A DNA stretch of 40,862 bases from an uncultured Clostridia bacterium (GCA_944358655.1 CALVRO010000013.1:1-40862); one strand, 5' to 3'. Counted from the first letter of the stretch, positions 7,224 through 16,292 are shown. Made by a program: numbers and translations. Notes: a model not told the origin generated them from the letters alone.

Positions 7224-9590
7224 TTATTTGAGAGTAATTATAGTTACCCCCGTTTCGCCCTCGCCATAGCGGCCGAGGCGGAAACTTTTTACGTTTTTAT
7301 GCGACCTTAAGCGGTCGGCGATGGCCGAGCGCAGTTTGCCCGTGCCCACGCCGTGTATTACCTTTATCTCTTCGAGGTTGTCCATCACGGCCCTGTCGAT
7401 AAAATTGTCTACTTCGTACAGCGCCTCGGGCACGGTCATGCCGAGCACGTTTATCTCGAGCATGGGCTTGGACGGGGCCGAGGCTCCCGCCGAACGCACG
7501 CGCACCTCGTTCTTTTTCGGGGGCGCGCCGCCCACCATGCTCAGTTCGCTTATCTTGCAGCGCGTCTTTATGCTGCCGCAGGCTATTTCGGCCTCGCCCT
7601 TTTTGGCGTTTACCGACAGCACGCGCCCCACCGACTGGAGCTTTGCGAAGAATACGCTGTCGCCCTCTTTTAGGTTTTGGGGAGTGGCCTGCTCGTAGTC
7701 GGTCACCCTGCCCTGCACCTCCTCGCCGCCGTATGCGGCGTCGCTGAGTTTATTTTTGAGTGTGCGGGCCTTTATCAGGTCGGACTGGCTGAGCTCCTCC
7801 TTTTTGAAGAGCTCCTCCATTTCGCCGAGCAGTTCCTCGGCTTCGGCGGTGCGTTCGTTTATTATCCTCCTGCTCTCCGCCCTTGCCGTGGCTGCCAGCT
7901 TTTCGCGCTGTTTGTTGAGGCTGTCTATCTGCCTGTTGACTTCGGCCAGCTTTTGCTTCCACTGCGCCTGAAGGGCGTTGGCCTCCTCAAGTTTCTTTTC
8001 GGCCTCCACCCTGCTCTCCTCGGCGCGGCGGACGATATTTTCAAAGGCTCTGCCGCCCTCCGAAAGGAAGGTGACCGCCCTGTCGAGAATGTCGCCGTCC
8101 ATGCCCAGTCTGCGGCAGATGGCGAGGGCGTTGCTCGCGCCCGGAAGGCCTATCTTTATGGAGTAAAGGGGCTTGAGCGTAGACGAGTCGAACTCCATAG
8201 AGGCGTTCTCTATGCCGTCGACGGTGTATGCGTATTCCTTTAAAGGGGTAAAGTGCGTAGTTATTATGCCGCGGCAGCCGACCGCTAAAAAGTGTTCGAC
8301 AACCGCCTTGGCGAGGGCCTGCCCCTCGTCGGGATTGGTGCCTCCGCCCAGCTCGTCGATGAGCACGAGCGAGCCCGCCTCGGCCCTGCGGCACATATCT
8401 ATAACGGTAGTTATGTGGCTGGAGAACGTGGAGAGGCTCTCCTCTATGCTCTGGCTGTCGCCGACGTCGCAGAAAATGTCGTCGAAGGCGCATACGGCGG
8501 TGCCCTCGGCCGCGGGCAGATAGAAGCCGCAGGCCGCCATAAGGCAGAACAGGCCGCACATCTTTAAGGTGACCGTCTTGCCGCCCGTGTTGGCGCCGCT
8601 TATGAGCAGGAAGTTGTAGTCGCCGCCAAGTTCCAGACTGACGGGCACGACTTTATTTTTATCTATCAGTGGGTGTCTGCCCTTGATTATGTTGACATAT
8701 CCCCGCTTGTTGACCTGCGGCGCGACGCACTTGAGCGAATAGCAGTACTGCGCGCGGGCATAATAGCTGTCTATCTCGGCGAGCACCTGCATGTCGCACG
8801 TCAGCCTTTCGGCCATGTCGCCCACCCTTGAGGAGAGCTCCTTCAATATGCGCTCTACCTCCTCCCTCTCGTCTATCTGAAGGGCGACGAGCTCGTTGTT
8901 GAGTTCGAGCACATATTCGGGCTCTATGAAGAATGTCGCGCCCGACTGCGATCTGTCGTGCACAAGTCCCTTGACGCGCGAGCGGTACTCGGCCTTGACG
9001 GGAATGACAAACCTGTCGCCGCGCATGGTGACAATGCCGTCCTGCAGGTACTTTGCCGTATCGCCCGAAACGTATTCGCCGAGCTTGGCGCGAATACGCT
9101 CGTTGAGGCTCTTTATTCTGGAGCGTATGGAGTAGAGCGCCGCGCTGGCGTGGTCGGAGAGTTCGTCGTCGGAGATGACCTTTTCGGTTATGTCGTCCTC
9201 AAGGCGCTTATCGTAGTAGATGCGGGCGCTGTCGCCGCGCAGAAGGACTATGTCGTCGTCGGCCACGCCGTTTATAGAGGTATAGGCCAGACGGGCCGAG
9301 CGCAGCAGCGCGCAAACCTGTCTGAGTTCGGCGCACGACAGCGTGGAGCGCTTGGAGGCGCGGCCTATGAGTTCGGAAACGTCGTCGAAGTATTCTATGC
9401 CCGCCGCGCCGTGGGTGAAGAGCAGCTTTAAACTCTCGCCCGTGCGGGCGAGCATGTCGCGCACGGCAGCGAGATCGGACGAAGGCTTCAGATCGGCTAT
9501 GACGGCCTTTGCTCCGCCGAGGCAGGCATAGTCCGCGCAGGCGGACAGCACTTTATTGAGTTCGAGCCGCGAAAGGCTTTTTTCGTCCAT
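7224..9590 (-). CDS. mutS2: MutS2 ATPase with C-terminal Smr domain
   Basis: MutS-family ATPase of 788 residues, the usual length for MutS2. It lacks the mismatch-recognition domain of MutS1. The Walker A motif GANTGGKT is near residue 331 and Walker B LVLIDELGGGTNPDEG near 405. A long coiled-coil segment follows (about 500-640, rich in E, K, A and Q), and the C-terminal Smr nuclease domain occupies about 715-788 (VIHGVGTGKLR). Family members act on recombination intermediates, and in Bacillus on collided ribosomes (RqcU). The start ATG lies eight bases past the U32 peptidase stop, with AGGA ahead of it. Confidence 0.97.
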   Translation of the reverse strand: MDEKSLSRLELNKVLSACADYACLGGAKAVIADLKPSSDLAAVRDMLARTGESLKLLFTHGAAGIEYFDDVSELIGRASKRSTLSCAELRQVCALLRSARLAYTSINGVADDDIVLLRGDSARIYYDKRLEDDITEKVISDDELSDHASAALYSIRSRIKSLNERIRAKLGEYVSGDTAKYLQDGIVTMRGDRFVIPVKAEYRSRVKGLVHDRSQSGATFFIEPEYVLELNNELVALQIDEREEVERILKELSSRVGDMAERLTCDMQVLAEIDSYYARAQYCYSLKCVAPQVNKRGYVNIIKGRHPLIDKNKVVPVSLELGGDYNFLLISGANTGGKTVTLKMCGLFCLMAACGFYLPAAEGTAVCAFDDIFCDVGDSQSIEESLSTFSSHITTVIDMCRRAEAGSLVLIDELGGGTNPDEGQALAKAVVEHFLAVGCRGIITTHFTPLKEYAYTVDGIENASMEFDSSTLKPLYSIKIGLPGASNALAICRRLGMDGDILDRAVTFLSEGGRAFENIVRRAEESRVEAEKKLEEANALQAQWKQKLAEVNRQIDSLNKQREKLAATARAESRRIINERTAEAEELLGEMEELFKKEELSQSDLIKARTLKNKLSDAAYGGEEVQGRVTDYEQATPQNLKEGDSVFFAKLQSVGRVLSVNAKKGEAEIACGSIKTRCKISELSMVGGAPPKKNEVRVRSAGASAPSKPMLEINVLGMTVPEALYEVDNFIDRAVMDNLEEIKVIHGVGTGKLRSAIADRLRSHKNVKSFRLGRYGEGETGVTIITLK

Positions 9591-9597
9591 ACAATTC

Positions 9598-11775
9598 CTA
9601 TAATACCGGATTTTTGGAGTGACCGGTGGTGTATTGCACTAAAATTTGTTTCAATTCGCCGCCATTGCGCACGGCGGGCAGGATGCGCTCCACATCGGAG
9701 AGAGTGCAGTCGGCAAGCGCGCCCGTAAAATTCTGGGCGGCCGCGAGGGGCAGACAATTGTAGAGTTCGAAGGCGCACCCGCCCATATTGTATCTGACGA
9801 GGGGAAATACGCGCCCGTCCTCGTCGGCGAGCGAATATCTCTCCCTCCTGTCGCAGGAAGAGCAAGTCCTTTCAAAGGGACAGTAGAGTATGTCCATTAC
9901 CTTTATGTCGCCCGCCGTTAAAAGGAAGGTGTCGGCCCGTGCGAGGGGTTCGGCCTCGCGGAAGGTGAGCTCCTTTGAAAGGCAGACGTATTCCGCCCTG
10001 ACCATGCCCAGCGAAATGCCGTCGGCTATGTTGAAGCCGCAGCCCGCAAAGAGGGGCACTCCCTCCCTCATGCAAAATTCCTCGGCCCACACCCCGTCGC
10101 AGTAGACGCCGTTAAAGAGATGCAGTTTGTCCCTTATGCTCTCCAGCCGTTCGCCGTCGGCAAAGGGCGGGATATATAAAAACTTTCTGCCGCCGAATGT
10201 GGATAAAGAGTCGCAGTCGATATTGTCGTAGTCGGCGGGCTTGAGTATGCCTATATCGGCTGTAAGCCCCGAGAGCGAGCGTGCAATGACGGCCGTCATG
10301 GTATTTTTTACGGGCGAAGGCAGCGGCGGAACCTGAGGGCACGTCATCCTCTCCCTTCCGACCATGCCTGTTTTATTGAAATAGGAGGCGTAGACCTGCC
10401 GCCTGAACTCGTTGAGGGCGGACGACGGCACGAAGGGGGCTCCGACAATGTCTATGGCTCCGAACTCGACTTCGAAGGGGTATTTGTCGACCTTGGAAAA
10501 GGCCTTAACGATATCTTGGGCGGTGACGGCGCGGCTGGCCGCCTCGGCGGGAACAAACGCGCTTTCGAACTCCTCGCCGTCTATCGCGGCCGAGAGGGGA
10601 CTTCCGCACTCCACCTTTGCCGAAAGGGTTATCTTTTTCAGCTTTCTCCCCCCGAGCAGCGAGGCGTTGAGGGAGACGTCCGTAGTTATAAAGGCCTTGT
10701 CGCCGTTCATCAGGCGGGTAGCCGACGAGAGGTAAAAGCCTCCCTTTGCGGCGCCCGAAAAGCGCGCGCCGGCAACTTCGCGCCCGCCCCTGAGTATTTT
10801 GAAGGAGTCGCCCTCGCCGCACCTTTCGGCGCTCTGACAGAGGTATCTGCCGCCGATCACCTTTATAGTGCCGCAGTACTGCCCGATATGGCCCTGTACG
10901 GCGGGTGAGATGAACGACTTGTCCTGCCCGAAGGCCAGACCTTTTGTATAGTTACCGCGATTGTAGGTGCGTTTGAGCGCGCCGAGATCGTCCTCCGAGG
11001 GTCGGCCGTCGACAATATGGCGGTAATAGCTCACGGCCGCCGCCACATATTCGGGGCGGCGCATGCGCCCCTCTATCTTGAAGGAGTACACGCCCGCGTC
11101 TATCAGTTTTTGTATGTCCCTGCCCACCGAGAGGTCGGAAAGAGAGAGGGCGTACCTCCTCTCCTCGAACCCCTTGCGGTCGATGGAATAGAGTTTGCGG
11201 CAGGGCTGTTTGCAGCGGCCACGGTTGCCGCTGTTTCCACCCGCGAAGGACGAGAGGTAGCACTGTCCCGAAAAGCAGGTGCACAGCGCGCCCTGTATAA
11301 AGACTTCGGTTTGGATTATCTTTGTTATCTTTGCTATCTCCCTAAGGGGCGTCTCCCTTGCGAGGATGACGCGCGAAAAGCCGTAGCGCTTGGCCTGATA
11401 CGCGCCGTAGACGTTGTTTACTCCCGCCTGCGTGGACAAGTGGAGCTCAATCTTCGGGAAGCGCTCCTTTAAATACGCCCCCAGATAGATATTCTGTATT
11501 ATGAGCGCGTCGGCGCCCGCGTTGTAGGCGGCGACGGCGGCAGACATGAAGTCGCTCAGTTCGTCCTGCTTTACGAGCGTATTGAGGGCGACGTGCACCC
11601 TCACCCCCAGAGCGTGGGCATAGGCGCACAGCGACGACAGCTCGTCCTCGCCGAAGTTGCCCGCCGAGGCCCTCGCGGAAAAACTTTTGAGCCCGAGGTA
11701 TATGGCGTCCGCCCCGCTGTTGATTGCGGCGTACGCGCAGTTTATGTCGCCCGCGGGAGCAAGTATCTCACTCAT
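9598..11775 (-). CDS. U32-family peptidase-like protein, probable tRNA/rRNA hydroxylation factor
   Basis: Two-domain U32 (collagenase-like) protein of 725 residues. The N-terminal TIM-barrel part contains the family signature EVFIQGALC...FSGQCYLSS near residues 155-175, followed by a cysteine-rich CKQPCRKLY. The large C-terminal region has another cysteine cluster (CPFERTCSSCDRR) typical of the long forms. In enteric bacteria and Bacillus, U32 proteins (TrhP, RlhA) are needed for prephenate-dependent hydroxylation of tRNA or 23S rRNA. A similar role here is inferred; proteolysis is not supported by known active-site chemistry. Its ATG lies within the end of the HAD gene (8-bp overlap). Confidence 0.87.
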   Translation of the reverse strand: MSEILAPAGDINCAYAAINSGADAIYLGLKSFSARASAGNFGEDELSSLCAYAHALGVRVHVALNTLVKQDELSDFMSAAVAAYNAGADALIIQNIYLGAYLKERFPKIELHLSTQAGVNNVYGAYQAKRYGFSRVILARETPLREIAKITKIIQTEVFIQGALCTCFSGQCYLSSFAGGNSGNRGRCKQPCRKLYSIDRKGFEERRYALSLSDLSVGRDIQKLIDAGVYSFKIEGRMRRPEYVAAAVSYYRHIVDGRPSEDDLGALKRTYNRGNYTKGLAFGQDKSFISPAVQGHIGQYCGTIKVIGGRYLCQSAERCGEGDSFKILRGGREVAGARFSGAAKGGFYLSSATRLMNGDKAFITTDVSLNASLLGGRKLKKITLSAKVECGSPLSAAIDGEEFESAFVPAEAASRAVTAQDIVKAFSKVDKYPFEVEFGAIDIVGAPFVPSSALNEFRRQVYASYFNKTGMVGRERMTCPQVPPLPSPVKNTMTAVIARSLSGLTADIGILKPADYDNIDCDSLSTFGGRKFLYIPPFADGERLESIRDKLHLFNGVYCDGVWAEEFCMREGVPLFAGCGFNIADGISLGMVRAEYVCLSKELTFREAEPLARADTFLLTAGDIKVMDILYCPFERTCSSCDRRERYSLADEDGRVFPLVRYNMGGCAFELYNCLPLAAAQNFTGALADCTLSDVERILPAVRNGGELKQILVQYTTGHSKNPVL

Positions 11776-12598
11776 TTGCGTATCCGAATTTTTCTATGAC
11801 CTGCGCGACCGCGCCCTGCTCGTTGGTGATGGCGATGAAGTCGGCGCGCTCTTTGAGCTCCTCCACGGCGTTGCCCACGGCCACGCCCGTGCCCGCCGCC
11901 TCTATCATGGAGAGGTCGTTGAGGTTGTCGCCCACGGCGACGGTCTTTGTCATATCTATGCCGTAGTGCGAGGCGAGGAACTTTAAGGCCTCGCCCTTGG
12001 TGTCGCCTGCAGGGGACACCTCCACCAGCACGTCGGCGCTGCAGGTGACGTCGTACTTGCCCGCAAACAGCGAGGACAGCCCGTCGTATAATTTCTTGCG
12101 CGACGACGGCGTGCACAGGCTGGCCACCTTCTGGCAGACAAGTCCCTTTTCGAGCACATGGCGGGAGACGGGAATGTCAGTGTGCGAAGCGGTGACGCCC
12201 GTTATCTGCTCGTATTTTTTAAGGTAGACGTTGCCTTCGGGGATGTCAGTGACAAATCCGTCGCCGCAGTATGCGTTGACGTGCTCGCCGAGGCCCTCTA
12301 TGGCGGCGCACACTTCGGCCGCCTGTTCGGGGGTGAGCCCGTCGCGGCGGATATATTCGCCCGTGGCGATATCGGCTATTACCGAGCCCTGACAGGCCAC
12401 CACAAGGCCGCCAAGACCGAGGGCGCGCACGCGGGGGAGGATGGACGAAAGTATCCTGCCCGTACACACGGCAAAGATGCCGCCGTCGGCAATGTATTTT
12501 GAAATGGCCGACTGAACGACGGGAAGTATGCGCCCGTCGGAGGTTATCAAAGTGCCGTCAAAATCGGAAACTATCAGTTGTGCCTTTAATTTTGTCAT
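11768..12598 (-). CDS. HAD-IIB (Cof-type) phosphatase
   Basis: Soluble sugar- or nucleotide-phosphate phosphatase of the Cof subfamily (276 residues). Motif I is DFDGTL, with nucleophile Asp12 and general acid Asp14. Motif IV is GDNLNDLSMIEAAG near residue 222, and the IIB cap lies between them. The metabolite substrate cannot be predicted, because Cof-type enzymes are promiscuous. The ATG follows the uvrC stop by three bases with AGGA upstream, and the end overlaps the U32 gene, so it is firmly inside this operon. Confidence 0.92.
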   Translation of the reverse strand: MTKLKAQLIVSDFDGTLITSDGRILPVVQSAISKYIADGGIFAVCTGRILSSILPRVRALGLGGLVVACQGSVIADIATGEYIRRDGLTPEQAAEVCAAIEGLGEHVNAYCGDGFVTDIPEGNVYLKKYEQITGVTASHTDIPVSRHVLEKGLVCQKVASLCTPSSRKKLYDGLSSLFAGKYDVTCSADVLVEVSPAGDTKGEALKFLASHYGIDMTKTVAVGDNLNDLSMIEAAGTGVAVGNAVEELKERADFIAITNEQGAVAQVIEKFGYANE

Positions 12599-12601
12599 GT
12601 C

Positions 12602-14440
12602 CTACTTAGAAAAATACTCTTTTATGGCCTTTGCCACATTGATGCTTATGCCCGGCGTTTTGGCTATGTCCTCGGCGTCGGCGTCCATTATCTTGTCTAT
12701 GGTAGAATACCTCTCCATCAGCGCTATCCGCCTGCGCTTGCCCACTCCCTCTATCTTTTCGAGTTCGCTCTTTAAAATGTTTTTGGAGTGAAGGCTGCGG
12801 AAATAGGTTATGGCGAAGCGGTGCGCCTCGTCCCTTATCCTCTGCACCATGCGCAGCGAATAGTCGCGGCGGGGTATCTTTATGCCCTCGTCGCCGCCGA
12901 GAGTGAATATCTCCTCTTCCTGCTTGGCTATGGAGATGAGCTCGATATCCTCCACTCCCGCCTCGCGGAATATTTCGGCCACGGCCGACAGCTGGCCCTT
13001 GCCGCCGTCGATGACTACGAGGTCGGGCTTGGGAAAGCGCTCCTCTTCGTCGGTGCCGAGTTTTGCAAGGCGGCGGCGGAGCACCTCCTGCAGGGAGGCG
13101 AAGTCGTTGGCGCCCTCCACCGTCTTTATCTTGAAGCGGCGGTACTGATTGCGGTCGGCCTCGCCGTCGATGAACACCACCATGGAGGCGACCTTGTCCA
13201 CGCCCGACACGTTGGAGATGTCGTAGCACTCCATCCTGCGCGGGTAACGCTTGAGCCCCAGCTGTTCCTGCAGCCGTCTGCAGGCGTTTATGGTCATGTC
13301 GTCGCGGTGCTTTATCTTGTCGACAGACTTTTCGAGATAGTCGGCGGCGTTGCGCTCGGCCATCTTTAAAAGCTCGGCCTTTACGCCCTGCTTGGCGGCC
13401 GTTATCTCCACGCTCCTGCCTATCTTATCCTTGAAGAAGGCGCGCACGAGCTCTCCTTCGCAATAGGACGGAACGATGAGCTCGGCTGGCGGTTCGTGGG
13501 CCGAATAGTACTGTGTGATGAACGAGGTGAGCGCCTCGGCGTCGGACATGTGCGCTTCGTCGAGGGCGAACGAACTCGCGCCCTGCATTATGCCCTTGCG
13601 CGTGACGAGCACGTTGACGGCCGAGTAGAGGCCGTTGGAGGCATAGGCGATGATGTCGGCGTCGATGGGCTTGTTTATGGAGGTTATCCTCCTTGCCTCG
13701 AGCTTGGAGAGCATGGATATCTTGTTCTTGTAGTCCATGGCCAGCTCGAAGGCCTCGTTTTCGGCGGCGGCGAGCATCTTTTGTTCGAGCACGCTCTGCG
13801 CGGCGGCGTAGTTGCCGCCCAGAAATTCGAGCGCAGATTTTACCCTTTGGGCGTACTCCTCCCTCGTTATCTTGTGCGCGCAGGGGGCGGGACAGCGGCC
13901 GATATGGTAATTGAGGCACTCCTTTTTTGGTTTGGACGTTATGGACGTGCGGCACAGCCTGACGCCGTAGACGAGCTGAATGGCTTCCAGAATGTCCTTG
14001 CAGTTTATGCCGCCCATAAAGGGCCCGAAGTACTTTGCACCGTCCTTCTTTATTTTGCGCGTTATATAGAAGGACGGAAACTCCTCGCGCATGTCCGCCT
14101 TGATATACGGGTATGTCTTGTCGTCCTTTAAAAGTATGTTGTACTTGGGTTTGTATTTCTTTATCAGATTGTTTTCGAGCGCGAGGGCGTCTATTTCGCT
14201 GTTGGTAATAACGTAGTTGAAGTCGGCGACGTTGGCCACCATCTGCATGACTTTGGCGGGCTTGGGCGTGTTGTGAAAATACTGCCTGACGCGGTTTTTG
14301 AGGACGCGAGCCTTGCCGACGTAGATGACGTTGCCGTACTTGTCGAGCATTATATATACGCCCGGATTGTCGGGCAGAAGTTTTAGTTTTTCCCTTATTA
14401 CGTCCATTTCGCCGAATGTGCCCAAACTTTGGGCACCCAT
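12602..14440 (-). CDS. uvrC: Excinuclease ABC subunit C
   Basis: Dual-incision nuclease of nucleotide excision repair, working with UvrA and UvrB. It is 612 residues from the first ATG. The GIY-YIG domain occupies about 20-100 (NPGVYIMLDKYGNVIYVGKA), a UVR motif lies near 205-240, a UvrC RNase-H-like endonuclease domain in the middle, and tandem helix-hairpin-helix repeats at about 560-612 (EKIEGVGKRRRIALM). Two starts are possible, ATG at 14440 and ATG at 14407 (MDVIREKLK, which fits homologue N-termini better). Neither has a Shine-Dalgarno sequence. The upstream -10 box places transcription start almost on the first ATG, so the message may be leaderless. The gene heads the repair-rich run. 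Confidence 0.96.
   Translation of the reverse strand: MGAQSLGTFGEMDVIREKLKLLPDNPGVYIMLDKYGNVIYVGKARVLKNRVRQYFHNTPKPAKVMQMVANVADFNYVITNSEIDALALENNLIKKYKPKYNILLKDDKTYPYIKADMREEFPSFYITRKIKKDGAKYFGPFMGGINCKDILEAIQLVYGVRLCRTSITSKPKKECLNYHIGRCPAPCAHKITREEYAQRVKSALEFLGGNYAAAQSVLEQKMLAAAENEAFELAMDYKNKISMLSKLEARRITSINKPIDADIIAYASNGLYSAVNVLVTRKGIMQGASSFALDEAHMSDAEALTSFITQYYSAHEPPAELIVPSYCEGELVRAFFKDKIGRSVEITAAKQGVKAELLKMAERNAADYLEKSVDKIKHRDDMTINACRRLQEQLGLKRYPRRMECYDISNVSGVDKVASMVVFIDGEADRNQYRRFKIKTVEGANDFASLQEVLRRRLAKLGTDEEERFPKPDLVVIDGGKGQLSAVAEIFREAGVEDIELISIAKQEEEIFTLGGDEGIKIPRRDYSLRMVQRIRDEAHRFAITYFRSLHSKNILKSELEKIEGVGKRRRIALMERYSTIDKIMDADAEDIAKTPGISINVAKAIKEYFSK
14418..14436. promoter_or_regulatory. 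Perfect 19-bp palindrome over the uvrC start region
   Basis: GTGCCCAAA (14418-14426) and TTTGGGCAC (14428-14436) flank a single central base. The palindrome lies between the two candidate uvrC start codons and just after the predicted transcription start. It could be an operator or an mRNA hairpin limiting translation. It does not resemble the Gram-positive LexA box (CGAAC-N4-GTTCG). Confidence 0.5.
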
Positions 14441-14445
14441 TTTGC

Positions 14446-14475
14446 ATTATACCATTTTATTTTACCACAACGCAA
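14446..14475 (-). promoter_or_regulatory. Promoter of uvrC operon
   Basis: A perfect -10 TATAAT (14446-14451) has a weak -35 TTGCGT (14470-14475) at 18-bp spacing. The predicted start falls near 14439-14440, at the first uvrC ATG. Confidence 0.6.
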
Positions 14476-14539
14476 TATTTTTTGCAATACTTACAATGTG
14501 AGTTTTACATAAAATAAGCGCGAAAAGAGCGCAAAGGCG

Positions 14540-14571
14540 CGCGCCGCGCGGGGCATGCCCCGCGCGGCGCG
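14540..14571 (-). terminator. GC-rich hairpin after the PlsC-like gene
   Basis: A perfect 32-nt palindrome (two 16-nt arms, centre between 14555 and 14556) composed almost entirely of G and C. It starts 12 bases after the minus-strand stop at 14583. No clear U-tract follows on the minus strand, so termination is inferred from position and stem strength. The remaining bases up to the uvrC promoter show no gene. Confidence 0.6.
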
Positions 14572-14582
14572 TTAAAATCAAG

Positions 14583-15314
14583 TCAGTTTTCCTTTATGTA
14601 GTCGTTGAGGAGGGCGTTTACGTCCTGTCTGAACAGTTCGGCTATGGCGTTGCGGTCGAGCCCCTCCTCCTTTAGCTTGTGCGCATGGCGGGGACGGCCT
14701 ATTACCATTTTATTGTAGCCTGAGTGATAATAGACGGGATAGACGGGCACATCTTTGCCCGTCCTCTTATAATAGCTTTCGGCAAGCATGACAAAGCCCG
14801 GGAAGAATTTAGCCATCTCCTCCCTGTAGCCGCCGTCGGAGTCCTCGGGGAAGATATACAGCGACACCCCCTTATCGAGCACGTCCATGCTCATGGAAAG
14901 CGTTTTTGTAAGGCGGGCGTCGGGGTAGGTGGGCATTATGTTCATGCCGCGGTAAAATCCTATCGAAAAAAAGGCCTCGAAGAAGGATTTGAAGGAGGAC
15001 ATAAACTTACCCATGCCCTGCTTTTTACGGTAGAACACGTCGCGCAGATATTTGCGGCGGGTGTTGTAGCCGCACAGCATTTCGTATGCTCCCCACTTGG
15101 CCGTGCGCACGGGGAAGTAGACGTCGCTGACTACGGGCCCCCTCTTTGCATCGTGGTTGGAGACGAATATGGCGGGTTCGGTTATGGGCTCGAGAACGGT
15201 TATCTTCGGCTTTTTGTAGAAGGGCTTCATTATAAAAGTCCTTGCAAACCAATGTACGGGATGTCTGAGCCTCAGTTTAAAAGGTTCGGGCTGTTCGGTA
15301 TTCTTCGCGCTCAT
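14583..15314 (-). CDS. PlsC/LPLAT-like acyltransferase-fold protein
   Basis: 243-residue protein resembling 1-acylglycerol-3-phosphate acyltransferases. An N-terminal amphipathic region (HWFARTFIMKPFY) precedes the block IFVSNHDAKRGP (50-60), which corresponds to acyltransferase motif I. Motif III is recognisable as YIFPEDSDGG (153-162), followed by FFPGFVMLAE (170-179). The canonical H-x4-D is not intact: His54 is followed at +1, not +5, by aspartate. Either the catalytic geometry differs or the protein is not an active acyltransferase. It overlaps degV by 4 bp (ATGA). DegV proteins bind fatty acids, so a lipid-related pairing is plausible, but this is inference. Confidence 0.6.
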   Translation of the reverse strand: MSAKNTEQPEPFKLRLRHPVHWFARTFIMKPFYKKPKITVLEPITEPAIFVSNHDAKRGPVVSDVYFPVRTAKWGAYEMLCGYNTRRKYLRDVFYRKKQGMGKFMSSFKSFFEAFFSIGFYRGMNIMPTYPDARLTKTLSMSMDVLDKGVSLYIFPEDSDGGYREEMAKFFPGFVMLAESYYKRTGKDVPVYPVYYHSGYNKMVIGRPRHAHKLKEEGLDRNAIAELFRQDVNALLNDYIKEN

Positions 15315-16207
15315 GCCTTATACGTTACCTCGTCGCCCCAGAAATAGACCGCCATGGTGCCCGGGCCGACGGTGGCGCCGACTATGGGGCCTATGTAATT
15401 GATGAGCATTTCGACATTCTTGTCGGGCATTATCTCCCTGACGCTCTCGGCGAGTTTTTGGGCCTCCTCCGGGCTGTCGGCATGGGCGACGGCTATAATC
15501 TGATAGGGGAAGGACGCGTCGTAGTGCTCTTCAAACAGCTGCAGAAGGCGCTTTTTGGCCTGCATGCCTCCCTTCACCTTTTCAAAGGCGACGTTCTGGC
15601 CGTTGGCGTCGGAAATTATTATGGGCTTTATTTTGAATATACCGCCGAAGAAGGCGCTTGTGGGCGCCACTCTGCCCGCCCTCTTGAGATAGACGAGGTC
15701 GTCGGCATAGGCCACCTGATGCATTTTGAGTTTGTTGGCCTCGATGAAGGCGGCCGTTTGGTCCACCGACTTGCCGTCGGCGCGCATCTTAGAAGCCGTT
15801 ATGCAGATGAGCCCGAGGCCCGAGCAGGCGTTGAGCGCGTCGATGGTGTATATCTTGGCTTCGGGATATTTTTTGATGACCTGTTCGCGCGCCTTTGCGC
15901 TGGCCGCGTAGGAACCCGAGAGAGCCGACGAGCAGGAGATGGATATGATATCCTTTCCGTCCGCAATATATTTTTCAAAGGCCTCGACGTATTCGTCGCA
16001 GGTTATCTGCGCGGTGGTGAAGCGGGTGCCCTGACGCATCTTGTCGTAGAAGGTCTTTGCGGGCAGGAACTGCCAGTCGAGGTCGGCGGGCTTATCCACC
16101 ACTCCCTCGATGACGCGCATGCAAAGATACTCTATATCGTACTTTTTGCGAAGCTCCTCGCCGAGATCCGAACATGAATCGGTGACTATCACATAACTCT
16201 TTTGCAT
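15311..16207 (-). CDS. DegV-family fatty-acid-binding protein
   Basis: Cytoplasmic DegV-fold protein (298 residues, typical length). Family members bind a fatty acid between two domains, and in Gram-positives the FakB proteins present it to the kinase FakA. Conserved features are VTDSCSDLGEEL at the N-terminus, ISISCSSALSGSY around residue 90 with the fatty-acid-contacting serines, and RAGRVAPTSAF further on. The start ATG has AAGGGAG upstream, and a 17-bp-spaced promoter lies further up. No fakA is visible in the window. Function beyond fatty-acid binding is not resolved. Confidence 0.93.
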   Translation of the reverse strand: MQKSYVIVTDSCSDLGEELRKKYDIEYLCMRVIEGVVDKPADLDWQFLPAKTFYDKMRQGTRFTTAQITCDEYVEAFEKYIADGKDIISISCSSALSGSYAASAKAREQVIKKYPEAKIYTIDALNACSGLGLICITASKMRADGKSVDQTAAFIEANKLKMHQVAYADDLVYLKRAGRVAPTSAFFGGIFKIKPIIISDANGQNVAFEKVKGGMQAKKRLLQLFEEHYDASFPYQIIAVAHADSPEEAQKLAESVREIMPDKNVEMLINYIGPIVGATVGPGTMAVYFWGDEVTYKA

Positions 16208-16263
16208 TATTTTTCTCCCTTTTTAAATTGTATGTAAGTATTTTAGCAGACCCACATAAAATT

Positions 16264-16292
16264 ATTATAAATTAAAAAGACATTTTTCACAA
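16264..16292 (-). promoter_or_regulatory. Sigma-A promoter of degV
   Basis: -35 TTGTGA (16287-16292), 17-bp spacer, -10 TATAAT (16264-16269) on the minus strand, about 57 bases upstream of the degV ATG. A second possible -10 (TAAAAT, near 16240) has no good -35. Confidence 0.65.

Noticed and set aside
14418-14436. LexA/SOS box at uvrC
   Set aside because: The palindrome does not match CGAAC-N4-GTTCG.
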